Assembly (NCBI GenBank): GCA_902805805.1
Contig: CADCUE010000040.1
Coordinates: 1 to 5,584, forward strand
Direction of reading: 5' to 3'
From: an uncultured Frankineae bacterium
GTDB lineage: Bacteria > Actinomycetota > Actinomycetes > Mycobacteriales > SCTD01
DNA length: 5,584 bases
In this document: positions 1 through 5,051 of the stretch, piece after piece
Layout: each line of letters opens with the position of its first letter
Position numbering within the stretch: position 1 is the stretch's first letter
The notes under the pieces: generated by a model
Seen by the model: the letters and a program-made list of their open reading frames with translations, nothing else
What the model was told of the DNA's origin: nothing
Databases searched by the model: none
Made by a program: the position numbers and the translations under genes

Positions 1-129
1 GGGGGCGTGGCACAGGCGCTCCAGCGGCTGGAGGGTCTGCAGGACCGACCGGTCACCGAGCACGTCGAGGTCTTCGACGGCGTGCACCGCTCGCTGCAGG
101 ACGCCCTCGCCGGCCTCGACGAGGCCTGA
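1..129 (+). CDS. Small conserved actinobacterial protein (Rv1693-like), 3' end only
   Basis: An open frame runs from the window edge to TGA at 127-129 and gives 42 residues. They are rich in Leu, Glu, Asp and Ala and end in EHVEVFDGVHRSLQDALAG followed by LDEA. It lies directly before tlyA, where M. tuberculosis has the tiny conserved gene Rv1693, and the style of the C-terminus (E-H-V-x-V-F/Y-x-x-x-H-x-x-L) is what I recall for that family. The function of the family is unknown to me. The composition suggests one or two soluble amphipathic helices, with no membrane segment or cysteine. A GTG at 7-9 is possible as a start, but the G-run before it is too close to be a ribosome binding site, so the true start is probably upstream of the window. 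The stop is one base from the tlyA start, so the two genes are probably co-translated. Confidence 0.6.
   Translation, partial: GGVAQALQRLEGLQDRPVTEHVEVFDGVHRSLQDALAGLDEA
121..124 (+). promoter_or_regulatory. Shine-Dalgarno GAGG for tlyA (decides the CTG start)
   Basis: GAGG lies six bases before CTG 131, inside the last codons of the upstream small gene. This is good spacing for ribosome binding. It supports initiation at the otherwise unusual CTG, since no ATG, GTG or TTG is in frame near it. Confidence 0.5.
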
Positions 130-130
130 G

Positions 131-925
131 CTGGCCCGCCGCGCCCGGCTCGATGCCGAGCTGGTCCGACGTGGACTGGCCCGCAGCCGCGAGCAGGCCG
201 GCGAGCTCGTCGCCGCGGGCCTGGTCACCGTCGGCGGGCAGACCGCGACCAAGGCGGCGACCGCGGTGGACCCCGGCACGCCGCTGCTCGTCGCGCAGCC
301 TGCCGGCCCGTCGTACGTCTCCCGCGGCGGGCACAAGCTGGCCGGGGCGCTCGACGCGTTCGGGTACGACCCGGCCGGCAAGCGCGTCCTGGACGCCGGA
401 GCGTCCACAGGTGGCTTCACCGACGTGCTGCTGCGGCGCGGCGCGGCGCACGTCGTCGCGGCGGACGTCGGCTACGGGCAGCTGGCGTGGGCGCTGCAGA
501 CCGACGACCGCGTCACGGTGCTCGACCGCACGAACGTGCGGGCGCTCGAGCCGGAGCAGATCGGGACGCCGGTGGACCTCGTGGTCGCCGACCTGTCCTT
601 CATCCCGTTGGGACTGGTGCTGCCCGCCCTCGTGCGCTGCGCCGCCGCGGACGCCGACCTGCTGCCGATGGTCAAGCCGCAGTTCGAGGTGGGTCGTGAG
701 CGGCTCCCGAGCGGCGGGGTGGTGCGTGACCCTGCGCTGCGCGCGGAGGCGGTGCGGCACGTCGCGGCACAGGCCGCAGAGCTCGGCCTCGGGGTGCGGG
801 CGATCACCGCCAGCCCACTGCCGGGTCCGAGCGGGAACGTCGAGTACTTCCTCTGGCTGACGGCCGGCGCGCCGCCGCTGGACGAGGACGCCCTGAGAGC
901 CGCTGTCCACGCGGGCCCGCAGTGA
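131..925 (+). CDS. tlyA: 16S/23S rRNA (cytidine-2'-O)-methyltransferase TlyA (hemolysin A family)
   Basis: TlyA uses S-adenosylmethionine to 2'-O-methylate a cytidine in 16S rRNA (C1409, E. coli numbering) and one in 23S rRNA (C1920). In mycobacteria its loss gives capreomycin/viomycin resistance. From CTG 131 the product has 264 residues, close to the 268 of M. tuberculosis. An N-terminal S4 RNA-binding domain (about 3-58, starting ARRARLDAELVRRGLARSRE) is followed by an FtsJ-type methyltransferase fold with the SAM motif LDAGASTGGFT at 87-97. The catalytic residues K69 (RGGHK), D154 (VVADLSF), K182 (VKPQFEVG) and E238 (GNVEYF) fall exactly at the positions I recall for the mycobacterial enzyme, which argues that CTG 131 is the true start. 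The first in-frame GTG (266) would delete the whole S4 domain. The linker reads PSYV at 60-63 instead of RxWV. The start is one base after the upstream stop, and nadK begins 28 bases downstream. Confidence 0.93.
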   Translation: MARRARLDAELVRRGLARSREQAGELVAAGLVTVGGQTATKAATAVDPGTPLLVAQPAGPSYVSRGGHKLAGALDAFGYDPAGKRVLDAGASTGGFTDVLLRRGAAHVVAADVGYGQLAWALQTDDRVTVLDRTNVRALEPEQIGTPVDLVVADLSFIPLGLVLPALVRCAAADADLLPMVKPQFEVGRERLPSGGVVRDPALRAEAVRHVAAQAAELGLGVRAITASPLPGPSGNVEYFLWLTAGAPPLDEDALRAAVHAGPQ

Positions 926-937
926 GCCGGGGCCGGA

Positions 938-946
938 TGACAGGCT
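938..946 (+). promoter_or_regulatory. Candidate extended -10 element (TGACAGGCT) of a leaderless nadK transcript
   Basis: TG-A-CAGGCT fits an extended -10 (TGN followed by a TANNNT-like hexamer, first base C). The hexamer ends at 946, leaving seven bases before GTG 954, which puts transcription start at or next to the start codon. I see no convincing -35, which is common for extended -10 promoters. Only a weak AGG (942-944) could act as a Shine-Dalgarno. Confidence 0.35.
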
Positions 947-953
947 GTCGCGT

Positions 954-1844
954 GTGACCCGTTCTGTGCTCGTGGTGGCCCACACGGGCCGGTCCGTCAT
1001 CACCGACGCCGCCCGCCACGCCATCCACCGCCTGCAGGACGCCGGCGTCCACGTCCGGGCGCTGGCCGAGGAGCTCAGCGATCTCGGTCTGACCGGCGTC
1101 GAGCTGTGCGACGGCGGCATGGGGTCGGCGGCGGACGCCGAGCTGGTCCTCGTGCTCGGCGGCGACGGCTCCATCCTGCGCGCCGCCGAGCTGGCCCGCG
1201 CGGCCGCCGTGCCGCTGCTGGGCGTCAACCTGGGACGGGTGGGCTTCCTCGCCGAGGCGGAGCACGAGGACCTCGACCACACGCTGGACCGCGTCCTGGA
1301 CCGCGACTACAGCGTCGAGGAGCGGCTGACCCTCGACGTCGACATCGTCGAGCACGGCGCGGTCGTCGACAGCGGCTGGGCGCTCAACGAGTGCAGCGTG
1401 GAGAAGGCCGCGCGCGAGCGCCTCGTCGAGCTCGTGGTCGAGATCGACGGCCGCCCGTTGTCGCGCTGGGGCTGCGACGGCGTGGTGGCCGCCACGCCGA
1501 CGGGCTCGACGGCGTACGCCTTCTCCGCCGGGGGTCCGGTCGTCTGGCCCACGGTGGAGGCGCTGCTCGTCGTGCCGATCAGCGCGCACGCGCTGTTCGC
1601 CCGCCCCCTCGTCGTCGCGCCCACCTCCGTCGTCGCGCTGGAGGTCCTGCCCAGCGGGACGACCGGAGTCGTGGCCTGCGACGGCCGTCGTACGAGGTCC
1701 GTGGGACACGGCGCCCGCGTCGAGATCCGGCGGGGCGCGGACCCCGTGCTGCTGGCGCGTACGCAGGACAAGCCGTTCACCGACACGCTGGTCCGCAAGT
1801 TCGCCCTGCCTGTGGAGGGCTGGCGCGGCGCGCGCGAGCGCTGA
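954..1844 (+). CDS. nadK: NAD kinase (ATP/polyphosphate-NAD kinase)
   Basis: NadK phosphorylates the 2'-hydroxyl of NAD+ to form NADP+ in the cytoplasm; the mycobacterial orthologue (PpnK) can use ATP or polyphosphate. The product has 296 residues, normal for the family. Diagnostic motifs appear in order: GGDGS at 69-73 (catalytic Asp71), NLGRVGFLAE at 92-101, NE at 145-146 with the following CSVEK, GCDGVVAATPTGSTAYAFSA at 173-192 followed by GGP (the NAD-binding glycine-rich loop), then the C-terminal beta-rich domain with VPISAHALFARP and the terminal VRKFALPVEGWRG. GTG 954 is chosen because it places the first beta strand (RSVLVVAHTGR) at the extreme N-terminus, as in orthologues. No strong Shine-Dalgarno precedes it, and a -10-like element suggests leaderless expression. 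It lies between tlyA and recN as in many actinomycetes. No key residue appears to be missing. Confidence 0.96.
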   Translation: MTRSVLVVAHTGRSVITDAARHAIHRLQDAGVHVRALAEELSDLGLTGVELCDGGMGSAADAELVLVLGGDGSILRAAELARAAAVPLLGVNLGRVGFLAEAEHEDLDHTLDRVLDRDYSVEERLTLDVDIVEHGAVVDSGWALNECSVEKAARERLVELVVEIDGRPLSRWGCDGVVAATPTGSTAYAFSAGGPVVWPTVEALLVVPISAHALFARPLVVAPTSVVALEVLPSGTTGVVACDGRRTRSVGHGARVEIRRGADPVLLARTQDKPFTDTLVRKFALPVEGWRGARER

Positions 1845-1861
1845 GCCGCCTCCCCGAGACC

Positions 1862-1875
1862 GTCGCAGGCGCGAC
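1862..1875 (+). promoter_or_regulatory. Short dyad GTCGC-N4-GCGAC just upstream of the recN -10
   Basis: A perfect 5-bp inverted repeat (1862-1866 and 1871-1875) with a four-base centre AGGC ends one base before the -10 hexamer. The position suits a repressor or activator site. The same bases also contain a partial PafBC-type GTCR core. Short dyads are frequent in DNA this GC-rich, so this is suggestive only. Confidence 0.2.
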
Positions 1876-1876
1876 C

Positions 1877-1882
1877 TACGCT
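1877..1882 (+). promoter_or_regulatory. Candidate -10 element (TACGCT) of a leaderless recN transcript
   Basis: TACGCT matches the actinobacterial TANNNT -10 at all three fixed positions and ends seven bases before GTG 1890. No Shine-Dalgarno is seen upstream of the GTG, which fits a leaderless mRNA. No LexA box (GAAC-N4-GTTC type) is present in the 45-base gap. Confidence 0.45.
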
Positions 1883-1889
1883 TCGCCGC

Positions 1890-3641
1890 GTGCTCGAGGA
1901 GATGCGGATCCGTGGACTGGGGGTCATCGACGACGCCGTGCTGCCGCTCGGTCCCGGGCTCACCGTCGTCACCGGCGAGACCGGCGCCGGCAAGACGATG
2001 GTCGTGCAGGGCCTCGGCCTGCTGTTCGGCGGCCGGGCCGACGCCGGGCGGGTGCGGCCCGACGCCGCCCGGGCCCTCGTCGAGGGGCGCCTCGTGCTCG
2101 ATCCCGCCTCCCCGGCGCTGCACCGGGCGGCGGACGCGGGCGCAGAGCTCGATGACGGGGCGCTGCTGGTCAGCCGCAGCGTCGGCGCCGACGGGCGCTC
2201 ACGCGCTCATCTGGGTGGACGCAGCGTGCCGGTCGGGGTGCTCGGCGAGCTGGCCGACCACGTGCTCGCCGTCCACGGGCAGAGCGACCAGCAGCGGCTG
2301 CTCAAGCCGACGCAGCAGCGCAGCGCGCTCGACCGCTACGCCGGAGCACCCGTGCTGTCGCTCCGCGACCGGTTCCGCGCCGACTGGGCGCGCTGGCGCG
2401 ACGTGCGCACCACGTTGCTGCAGCTGCGCGCCGAGGCCGCCGAGCGCGCCCGCGAGGCCGAGCTGCTGCGCCTCGGCGTCGCCGAGGTGGAGGCGGTGGA
2501 TCCGCAGCCGGGGGAGGGCGCAGCCCTGGCCCGGGAGATCGAGCGGCTGGCCAACGCCGACGACCTGCGCACGGCGGCCGCGGGGGCGCAGGTGGCCCTC
2601 ACCGGGGACGAGGACGCCCCCGACGGCACCGATGCGCTGCAGCTGCTCGTGGCGGCGAGGCGGTCCGTCCAGGGCGCGGCCGAGCACGACCCCGACCTCG
2701 CCGCTCTGGCGGCCCGCCTCGCCGAGCTGGCCCACCTGGCCACCGACGTCGCCGGCGAGCTCGCGTCCTACCTCGCGTCCGTGGACGCCGATCCCGCCCG
2801 ACTCGCCGGCGCGCAGGACCGGCTGGCCACGCTCACGACCCTGGTCCGGCGGCACGCCGTCGAGGACGTCGACGGCGTCCTCGCCTGGGCCGCACGCGCC
2901 TCCGACCGCCTGCTCGAGCTGGACGGCACCGAGGACCACATCGCGGCGCTGGAGCAGCAGGACGCCGATCTCGAGACCTCGTTGGGGGCCCTCGCGGCCG
3001 AGCTGAGCGAGGCCCGCGCCGCCGCGGGGCTGCGGTTCGGCGAGGCGGTGACGGCCGAGCTGGCCGCGCTGGCCATGCCGCACGCCCAGGTGACGGTCGT
3101 CGTCTCCCAGCGCGGCGACGACGACGGGCTGCGGGTCGGCGGCCAGCGGCTGGCGGCCGGCGCCGACGGGGTCGACGACGTCGAGCTGCTGCTCGTGCCG
3201 CACACCGGCGCGCCGCCCCGCGCGCTGCACAGGGGGGCCTCCGGCGGCGAGCTCTCCCGGGTCATGCTGGCCGTCGAGGTGGTCTTCGCGGGCTCCGACC
3301 CGGTCCCCGTCATGGTCTTCGACGAGGTGGACGCAGGCGTCGGCGGACGGGCGGCCGTCGAGGTCGGACGCCGGCTCGCCCGGCTGTCCCGCAGCCACCA
3401 GGTCATCGTCGTGACCCACCTGCCGCAGGTGGCCGCCTTCGCCGACTCGCACCTGCTGGTGGTCAAGGCCGCCGACGGCGTGGCGGCCGGAGCCGTCACC
3501 CGCAGCGGCGTGGTCGCCCTGGACGACGCCGGCCGTGTCGTCGAGCTGTCGCGGATGCTCGCCGGCGCCGACACCGGGCTGGCACGCGGCCACGCGGAGG
3601 AGCTGCTGGCCGCCGCGGCGCAGGACCGGGCCGCTCCTTGA
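1890..3641 (+). CDS. recN: DNA repair ATPase RecN
   Basis: RecN is an SMC-like ATPase recruited to DNA double-strand breaks, where it helps recombinational repair. The product has 583 residues, close to the 587 of M. tuberculosis. The N-terminal half-ATPase begins MLEEMRIRGLGVIDDAVLPL (GTG read as Met) and carries Walker A GETGAGKT at 29-36. The family motif VHGQSDQQRLL starts at 128. A long Ala/Glu/Leu/Arg-rich coiled-coil region (about 155-375) follows. The C-terminal half-ATPase holds the signature region GASGGELSRVMLA from 449 (LSGGE variant), Walker B PVMVFDEVDAGVGG around 473-486 and the switch motif VTHLPQVAAFAD from 508. GTG 1890 is preferred over ATG 1902 because orthologues keep the M-L-x-E-M-R-I opening and because the -10-like element sits at leaderless distance. 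The gap to nadK is 45 bases. In other bacteria recN is damage-inducible; no LexA box is visible here. Confidence 0.96.
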   Translation: MLEEMRIRGLGVIDDAVLPLGPGLTVVTGETGAGKTMVVQGLGLLFGGRADAGRVRPDAARALVEGRLVLDPASPALHRAADAGAELDDGALLVSRSVGADGRSRAHLGGRSVPVGVLGELADHVLAVHGQSDQQRLLKPTQQRSALDRYAGAPVLSLRDRFRADWARWRDVRTTLLQLRAEAAERAREAELLRLGVAEVEAVDPQPGEGAALAREIERLANADDLRTAAAGAQVALTGDEDAPDGTDALQLLVAARRSVQGAAEHDPDLAALAARLAELAHLATDVAGELASYLASVDADPARLAGAQDRLATLTTLVRRHAVEDVDGVLAWAARASDRLLELDGTEDHIAALEQQDADLETSLGALAAELSEARAAAGLRFGEAVTAELAALAMPHAQVTVVVSQRGDDDGLRVGGQRLAAGADGVDDVELLLVPHTGAPPRALHRGASGGELSRVMLAVEVVFAGSDPVPVMVFDEVDAGVGGRAAVEVGRRLARLSRSHQVIVVTHLPQVAAFADSHLLVVKAADGVAAGAVTRSGVVALDDAGRVVELSRMLAGADTGLARGHAEELLAAAAQDRAAP

Positions 3642-3677
3642 GCCACGCTGCCCGGTCTCCGGACGACGTCTGACGCG

Positions 3678-3694
3678 CCCGGTCGGCTACCGGG
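3678..3694 (+). other. Small hairpin CCCGGT-CGGCT-ACCGGG between recN and steA
   Basis: A perfect 6-bp inverted repeat with a five-base loop lies in the 85-base recN-steA gap (3642-3726). No T-run follows, so a normal intrinsic terminator is unlikely. It sits about 20 bases upstream of the steA -10-like element, around the -35 position, where it could be a weak attenuating hairpin, an operator or chance. Nothing else stands out in this gap except a minor CCGG-TCT-CCGG repeat. Confidence 0.3.
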
Positions 3695-3710
3695 AGATGG
3701 CTGGTCGTTC

Positions 3711-3719
3711 TGCCACACT
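3711..3719 (+). promoter_or_regulatory. Candidate extended -10 element (TGCCACACT) of a leaderless steA transcript
   Basis: TG-C-CACACT has the extended -10 TG and a TANNNT-like hexamer with first base C. It ends seven bases before GTG 3727, the same spacing as at nadK and recN. No Shine-Dalgarno is present between it and the start codon. Confidence 0.4.
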
Positions 3720-3726
3720 CGGCGCG

Positions 3727-4902
3727 GTGAAGCTCATGCGCCGTGCGCGGGACGTCGACGGTGTGGCGGGCGTGGTCGGCGTCGCTCGCCTCGACCGGCG
3801 CACCCGGCACCTCGCCAAGCGGATCCGCCCTGGCGACGTCGCGGTCATCGACCACGTCGACCTCGACCGCACGAGCGCCGAGGCGCTGGTCGCCTGCCGG
3901 GTGGCGGCCGTGGTCAACGCGGCCCCGAGCACCAGCGGCCGCTACCCCAACCTCGGTCCGCAGGTCCTGCTCGACGCCGGCATCCCGCTGCTCGACCGCG
4001 TCACCGGCGCGGTCTTCGGGGAGATCCGCGACGGCGACGTCGTGCGCCTGCACGGCGACGTCCTGTACGCCGGCGACCGGGTGGTCGCCCGCGGCGCACA
4101 GCAGGACGAGCAGTCGGTGGCCGCCGCGATGGCGCAGTCGCGGGCAGGGCTGGCGCGCCAGCTCGAGGCGTTCGCCGCCAACACGACGGAGTTCCTGCTC
4201 GAGTCGGGGGACGTGCTGCTCCACGGCGTGGGCTTTCCCGCCCTCACGACGGAGCTGGAGGGCCGGCACGCGCTCGTCGTCGTCCCCGGGCACGACTCCC
4301 GCGAGGAGCTGCGGCTGCTGCGGCCGTGGATCCGTGATCACCGCCCGGTCCTGATCGGCGTCGAGGAGGGAGCCGACGTGCTCTGCGAGGCCGGCTACAC
4401 CCCGGACCTCGTCGTCGGGGATGTTGACGCGGTGGCCGACGAGGTGCTGCGCTGCGGCGCCGAGATCGTCGTCCACGCTGACGCGGACGGTCAGGTCCCG
4501 GGACTCGCGCGGGTGCAGGAGCTCGCCGTCCCGGCCGTCGTCTTCCCTGCCGGCGGCACGAGCGAGGACGTCGCGCTCCTGCTGGCCGACGAGGGCGGCG
4601 CGCGGGTCATCGTGGCCGTCGGCACGCACGCGACGCTGGTCGAGTTCCTCGACCGGGGCCGGCAGGGGATGGCGTCGACCTTCCTCACCCGCCTGCGCGT
4701 CGGCGGCAAGCTCGTCGACGCCCGCGCAGCCAGCCACCTGCACCGCACCCGCATCTCCGGCTGGTCGCTGCTGGCGCTCGTCCTGGCGACCCTGCTGGCG
4801 ATGGCGGCCGCCTTCTACAGCACCGCCGTCGGCGAGGCCTGGTCGGACCTGCTGGCCGACGTCCTCCCCTCCCTGTGGGCCCGGGCCGGCCAGCTGCTCT
4901 GA
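3727..4902 (+). CDS. steA: SteA-like cell-separation factor (thiamine-pyrophosphokinase-like domain, C-terminal membrane anchor; Rv1697 family)
   Basis: In Corynebacterium glutamicum SteA works with SteB in the FtsEX-RipC pathway that activates septal peptidoglycan hydrolysis for daughter-cell separation. The product has 391 residues. The N-terminal part holds the family block VNAAPSTSGRYPNLGP (about 63-78). The middle resembles the catalytic domain of thiamine pyrophosphokinase, with YTPDLVVGDVDAV (GDVDAV at 231-236, compare GD-x-D-S in true kinases). Then comes TFLTRLRVGGKLVDA (318-332). A hydrophobic helix at about 345-365 (GWSLLALVLATLLAMA onwards) is the single membrane segment, followed by a 26-residue tail. 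I do not see a separate thiamine-binding domain of a true kinase, so annotation as a kinase would be unsafe. GTG 3727 is chosen because it follows a leaderless-type -10 and gives the M-K-x-M opening of orthologues; ATG 3736 is an alternative three codons in. recN ends 85 bases upstream. Confidence 0.88.
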   Translation: MKLMRRARDVDGVAGVVGVARLDRRTRHLAKRIRPGDVAVIDHVDLDRTSAEALVACRVAAVVNAAPSTSGRYPNLGPQVLLDAGIPLLDRVTGAVFGEIRDGDVVRLHGDVLYAGDRVVARGAQQDEQSVAAAMAQSRAGLARQLEAFAANTTEFLLESGDVLLHGVGFPALTTELEGRHALVVVPGHDSREELRLLRPWIRDHRPVLIGVEEGADVLCEAGYTPDLVVGDVDAVADEVLRCGAEIVVHADADGQVPGLARVQELAVPAVVFPAGGTSEDVALLLADEGGARVIVAVGTHATLVEFLDRGRQGMASTFLTRLRVGGKLVDARAASHLHRTRISGWSLLALVLATLLAMAAAFYSTAVGEAWSDLLADVLPSLWARAGQLL

Positions 4903-4921
4903 CGCGGCACGTCCCGCGACA

Positions 4922-4950
4922 CGGGCGCGTCCAGCGGCTCGGGCGTGTCC
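4922..4950 (+). repeat. Imperfect direct repeat upstream of the steB promoter
   Basis: CGGGCGCGTCC (4922-4932) and CGGGCGTGTCC (4940-4950) match at 10 of 11 positions, with starts 18 bases apart. The second copy covers the expected -35 region of the -10-like element at 4959. They could be tandem binding sites for a regulator. Low-complexity GC-rich sequence makes chance a real possibility. Confidence 0.25.
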
Positions 4951-4958
4951 GGCCCGCT

Positions 4959-4964
4959 TACGGT
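4959..4964 (+). promoter_or_regulatory. Candidate -10 element (TACGGT) upstream of the small ORF and steB
   Basis: TACGGT matches TANNNT and ends six bases before GTG 4971, so a transcript from here would begin at or beside that GTG. It would give steB either a leader of about 77 bases or a leaderless small ORF followed by steB. The steA-to-GTG gap (4903-4970) contains otherwise only the direct repeat. Confidence 0.4.
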
Positions 4965-4970
4965 GGCGAC

Positions 4971-5051
4971 GTGACGCGGCGACCTGACTTCGCGCAGTCC
5001 CTGGCCGACCTCCCCGCCGTCCCCGCGCGGCGCCGGAGCAGTCCTCAGTGA
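4971..5051 (+). CDS. Candidate leaderless 26-residue small ORF overlapping steB
   Basis: GTG 4971 opens a 26-codon frame ending at TGA 5049-5051. Its TGA overlaps the steB start as GTGA (5048-5051), the classic translational-coupling arrangement. A TANNNT -10 lies six bases upstream of the GTG and there is no Shine-Dalgarno, consistent with leaderless initiation. The peptide opens TRRPDFAQSL after the start residue and ends ARRRSSPQ. It is soluble, basic at the end, and has no Cys, His or membrane segment. The steB ribosome binding site lies within this frame, so its translation could open or control steB initiation. It could also be untranslated leader with a chance open frame. I do not recognise the peptide. 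Confidence 0.35.
   Translation: MTRRPDFAQSLADLPAVPARRRSSPQ
5035..5038 (+). promoter_or_regulatory. Shine-Dalgarno GGAG for steB
   Basis: GGAG lies nine bases before GTG 5048. It is the clearest ribosome binding site in the window apart from that of tlyA, and it falls inside the candidate small ORF. It fixes the steB start and shows that steB is not itself leaderless. Confidence 0.55.

Noticed and set aside
153..860. Plus-strand frame of about 235 codons inside tlyA
   Set aside because: Out-of-frame shadow of tlyA; Arg/Ser/Pro-rich with no recognisable domain. The same applies to other plus-strand frames inside nadK (1106-2155), recN (1912-3006) and steA (3743-4354, 4421-4987).
266..925. tlyA starting at GTG 266
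   Set aside because: It would delete the S4 RNA-binding domain, which is clearly encoded in the same frame from 131, and would shift the catalytic residues 45 positions from the family numbering.
1845..1889. LexA/SOS box upstream of recN
   Set aside because: No GAAC-N4-GTTC-like sequence is present in the gap or the first codons.
1902..1904. ATG 1902 as the recN start
   Set aside because: The GAGGAG before it abuts the ATG with no spacer, and orthologues keep four residues (M-L-x-E) before this Met. GTG 1890 fits better.
53..3718. Long minus-strand open frames (up to about 460 codons) opposite tlyA, nadK and recN
   Set aside because: They mirror the codon structure of the plus-strand genes in GC-rich DNA. 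Their translations are Arg/Ala/Gly/Ser-rich low-complexity sequence with no family motif, while the plus strand encodes complete well-known proteins.
3535..3726. Upstream extension of the steA frame into recN
   Set aside because: This part overlaps the recN C-terminus in another frame and has no similarity to SteA; the protein's conserved sequence begins after GTG 3727.
4903..4970. Terminator from the GACACG/CGTGTC inverted repeat after steA
   Set aside because: The 6-bp arms are separated by 20 bases and no T-run follows; the pairing is too weak to call. The direct-repeat reading is cleaner.
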